Source of the DNA: Meconema thalassinum
Lineage: Eukaryota > Arthropoda > Insecta > Orthoptera > Tettigoniidae
NCBI GenBank assembly: GCA_946902985.2
Contig: OX336397.1
Coordinates: forward strand, 150,343,890 to 150,407,889
Reading direction: 5' to 3'
Length of the DNA stretch: 64,000 nucleotides
Numbering within the stretch: the stretch's first letter is position 1; every line of letters starts with the position of its first letter. Under the pieces are notes generated by a model. It searched no databases and had not been told where the DNA came from. It saw only the letters and a program-made list of their open reading frames with translations. Shown one piece after another: positions 62,238 to 64,000 of the stretch. Both the position numbers and the translations under genes were made by a program.

Positions 62238-64000
62238 TCATCTTCGTTTCCCCTTTTCCAGCTGACACTCGGTGGGGGCAAATATGGTTCCTTTCCACTT
62301 TGTTCTGTCGTTCCACCATTCCTCTTCCGACACGGTGTTCCAATCCAGGTTCCGTTTACTAATGCTATGCTTCACCGAGTCCATCCAACGCATTCTTGGT
62401 CTTCCTCGTCCTCTCTTCCCTGTCATTCGTCGTTCCAGTGCTCGTCTTGGTAGCCTTACTTCATTCATCCGTTTGACATGTCCAAACCATCTCAATCTGT
62501 TTTGCTCCAGTTTGTCATTTAGTTTCTGTACTCCCAGTTCTTTCCGTATATCTTCATTTCTCACTCTGCCCCTCCTCGTTTTCTGGACCATACTTCTCAG
62601 GAATCTCATCTCAGCTGCTTGTACTCTGCTCTCATCCCTCTTAGTCATTGTCCAAGTTTCCGCTGCATATGCCATTATAGGAATATAATATGCTTTGCAC
62701 ATAACTTCTTTAGCCTTAATTGGTATATCCTTGTTCCACACTAGTCCCCGTACCTGTTGGTAGAAAGCACTCCCGTGTTGTATTCTTCTGCTAATTCACA
62801 AATCTATTCTTCCATCTTCAGTCAGTTAAATTTCCAAGTATTTGAAGTGTTTCACCACTTCCAATTCCTTATCTTCTACTTTGATTACTCCTTTTCCTTC
62901 TTTCTTACCTCTACTCACAACCACTGTTTTACTCTTCTCCACATTTATCTTCAATCCCCATTGGTCAATCTTTTCATTTATTACGTCTAACTGTTCTTGT
63001 ACCTCCTTCTCATCCTGGCCCCAGATCACAACATAGTCTGAAAACAACATTACCTTCATCTTTGCCCTACTATAGTCTTTCATTGCTGCCTTCATTATGT
63101 CATCCATCACCATTAAGAACAATAATGGTGACAACACACTTCCTTGCTTTAGTCCAGTGACAATTCCGATGTCCCAACTCTAGTCTTCACACTACTGTAG
63201 CAATCCATGCACATTCCTTTTATCATGTCTCTCAGTTCCTTGCCTATCCTCCTATTTGTTAAGCTTTCCCAAACTTTTGTTCTAGGGATGCTATCATAGG
63301 CCTTTTCTAGATCAATAAAAGTCATTACCATATCCTTCCCATATTCCCAACTCTTTTCTATGTTCTGTCTCAGAATGAAAATGGGTTCCACTGTTGACCT
63401 GCCCCCTCTAAATCCAAACTGCTCCTCCTCTATTTGGTTTTCTACCTTTACTATAATTCTTTTTTCTAGGATTCTTTCCATTAATTTGGCAACAGACAAG
63501 ATGATGGTGATTCCTCGATAGTTACCACACACCTTCCTGTCTCCTTTCTTGAATATTGGCAATATTATTCCCTTTTTCGTGTCTTCAGGAACTTTCTTCT
63601 CTCTCACACTCCTGAGAAGTCTGTATGTCCACTGCAGTCCCACTGGTCCTGCCGCCTTGATCATTTCTATTGCCACTTCATCGATTCCCACAGCTTTCCC
63701 CATCTTCATCTTCCTAACTGCCCATTCCACTTCTGCCATAGTAATGTCTGGTCCTTCTTCTATTTTTTTCCTCCACCGTTTTGGCTGTTCGCGTAACTTC
63801 TCTGCATGTCTGGCGTCTCACCTTCAACAGCTCGCTGAAATATTCTTTCCATCTGTCCATTCCCTCTTCTGGTTTTGTCAATATTTCACCTTCTTTGTTT
63901 TTCATGAACCCAGTGTTCACCTTTTCATTTCTTCTACTTTTTATAATTCCAAACAGCAATTTTTTTTCAACAATTTAAATCCTCCATTATTTCCTGAGTG
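62238..64000 (-). pseudogene. LINE reverse transcriptase remnant, runs off the window
   Basis: Minus-strand frames, in order: a linker peptide (63959-63714); RT fingers and palm with MKMGKAVGIDEVAIEMIKAA, LPIFKKGDRKVCGNYRGITI, EEEQFGFRGGRSTVEPIFIL and MTFIDLEKAYDSIPRTKVWE (63739-63149); the catalytic region with LSPLLFLMVMDDIMKA and VMLFSDYVVIWGQDEKEVQE (63137-62826); and the C-terminus AYAAETWTMTKRDESRVQAA, LRWFGHVKRMNEVRLPRRAL and GKRGRGRPRMRWMDSVKHSI (62741-62238). The FADD box reads FSDY, so the second catalytic Asp is lost. At least three frame changes separate the pieces. The 5' part lies beyond the window. It is a different LINE family from the other three. Confidence 0.85.

Noticed and set aside
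62272..63036. Plus-strand frames over the right-edge LINE
   Set aside because: They overlap the clearly recognisable minus-strand RT and are Ser/Leu/Pro-rich shadows of it.

Overview
The window looks like nuclear, non-genic DNA from a large, repeat-rich insect genome. The grounds are: I-clade, RTE-like and other LINEs, a mariner of animal type, a Helitron, several tRNA-derived SINE families with ATT-type tails, TIR elements, AT-rich spacers and no bacterial-style gene packing. A hemimetabolous insect (orthopteroid or blattoid type) is my guess; the species cannot be read from the sequence. I see no complete host gene. The only candidate host exons are a THAP-type first exon (45947-46060, minus), a SWIM-type zinc-finger exon (49150-49372, minus) and a weak 46-codon exon (13450-13587, plus).

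Region by region. 1-4.5 kb: a three-unit tandem repeat, then a 5'-truncated Gypsy-type pol with a one-base frameshift and a lost integrase catalytic residue, then two SINEs. 5.8-7.5 kb: a 1.66-kb non-autonomous Helitron with canonical ends. 7.5-18 kb: an inverted-repeat element, SINEs, a hAT-like non-autonomous element carrying a SINE piece, and a dead mariner with four stops. 18.7-20.5 kb: a 1.8-kb TIR element with 4-bp TSD, transposase remnants and an iterated 19-bp motif. 22-29.6 kb: dense SINEs, a tandem repeat, an 84-bp-arm palindrome and an A-rich minisatellite. 32.9-39.9 kb: a nearly full I-clade LINE (10-bp TSD), interrupted by a 2.25-kb LINE with a 745-codon open frame. 41.3-45.1 kb: a second copy of the hAT-like element, a hAT transposase tail, and an RTE-like LINE with a 7-bp TSD. 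46-51.5 kb: nested SINEs, candidate exons and a rearranged LINE.

52.4-61.2 kb is the most striking part. An 8.25-kb element has near-identical 1.87-kb LTRs, a PBS-like site, a polypurine tract and a 5-bp TSD, but no recognisable gag or pol. It resembles a LARD-type non-autonomous LTR retrotransposon. It sits inside a SINE and is itself invaded by a 1.4-kb TIR element carrying a THAP domain (P-element-like). The right edge holds part of a decayed minus-strand LINE that runs out of the window.

The elements do not form a pathway. They form layers of insertion that can be ordered in time: the SINE predates the LARD, which predates the P-like element; the SINE predates hAT amplification; the I LINE predates the nested LINE; the hAT predates the RTE-like LINE. 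All family names rest on motifs recognised by eye; no database search was run.
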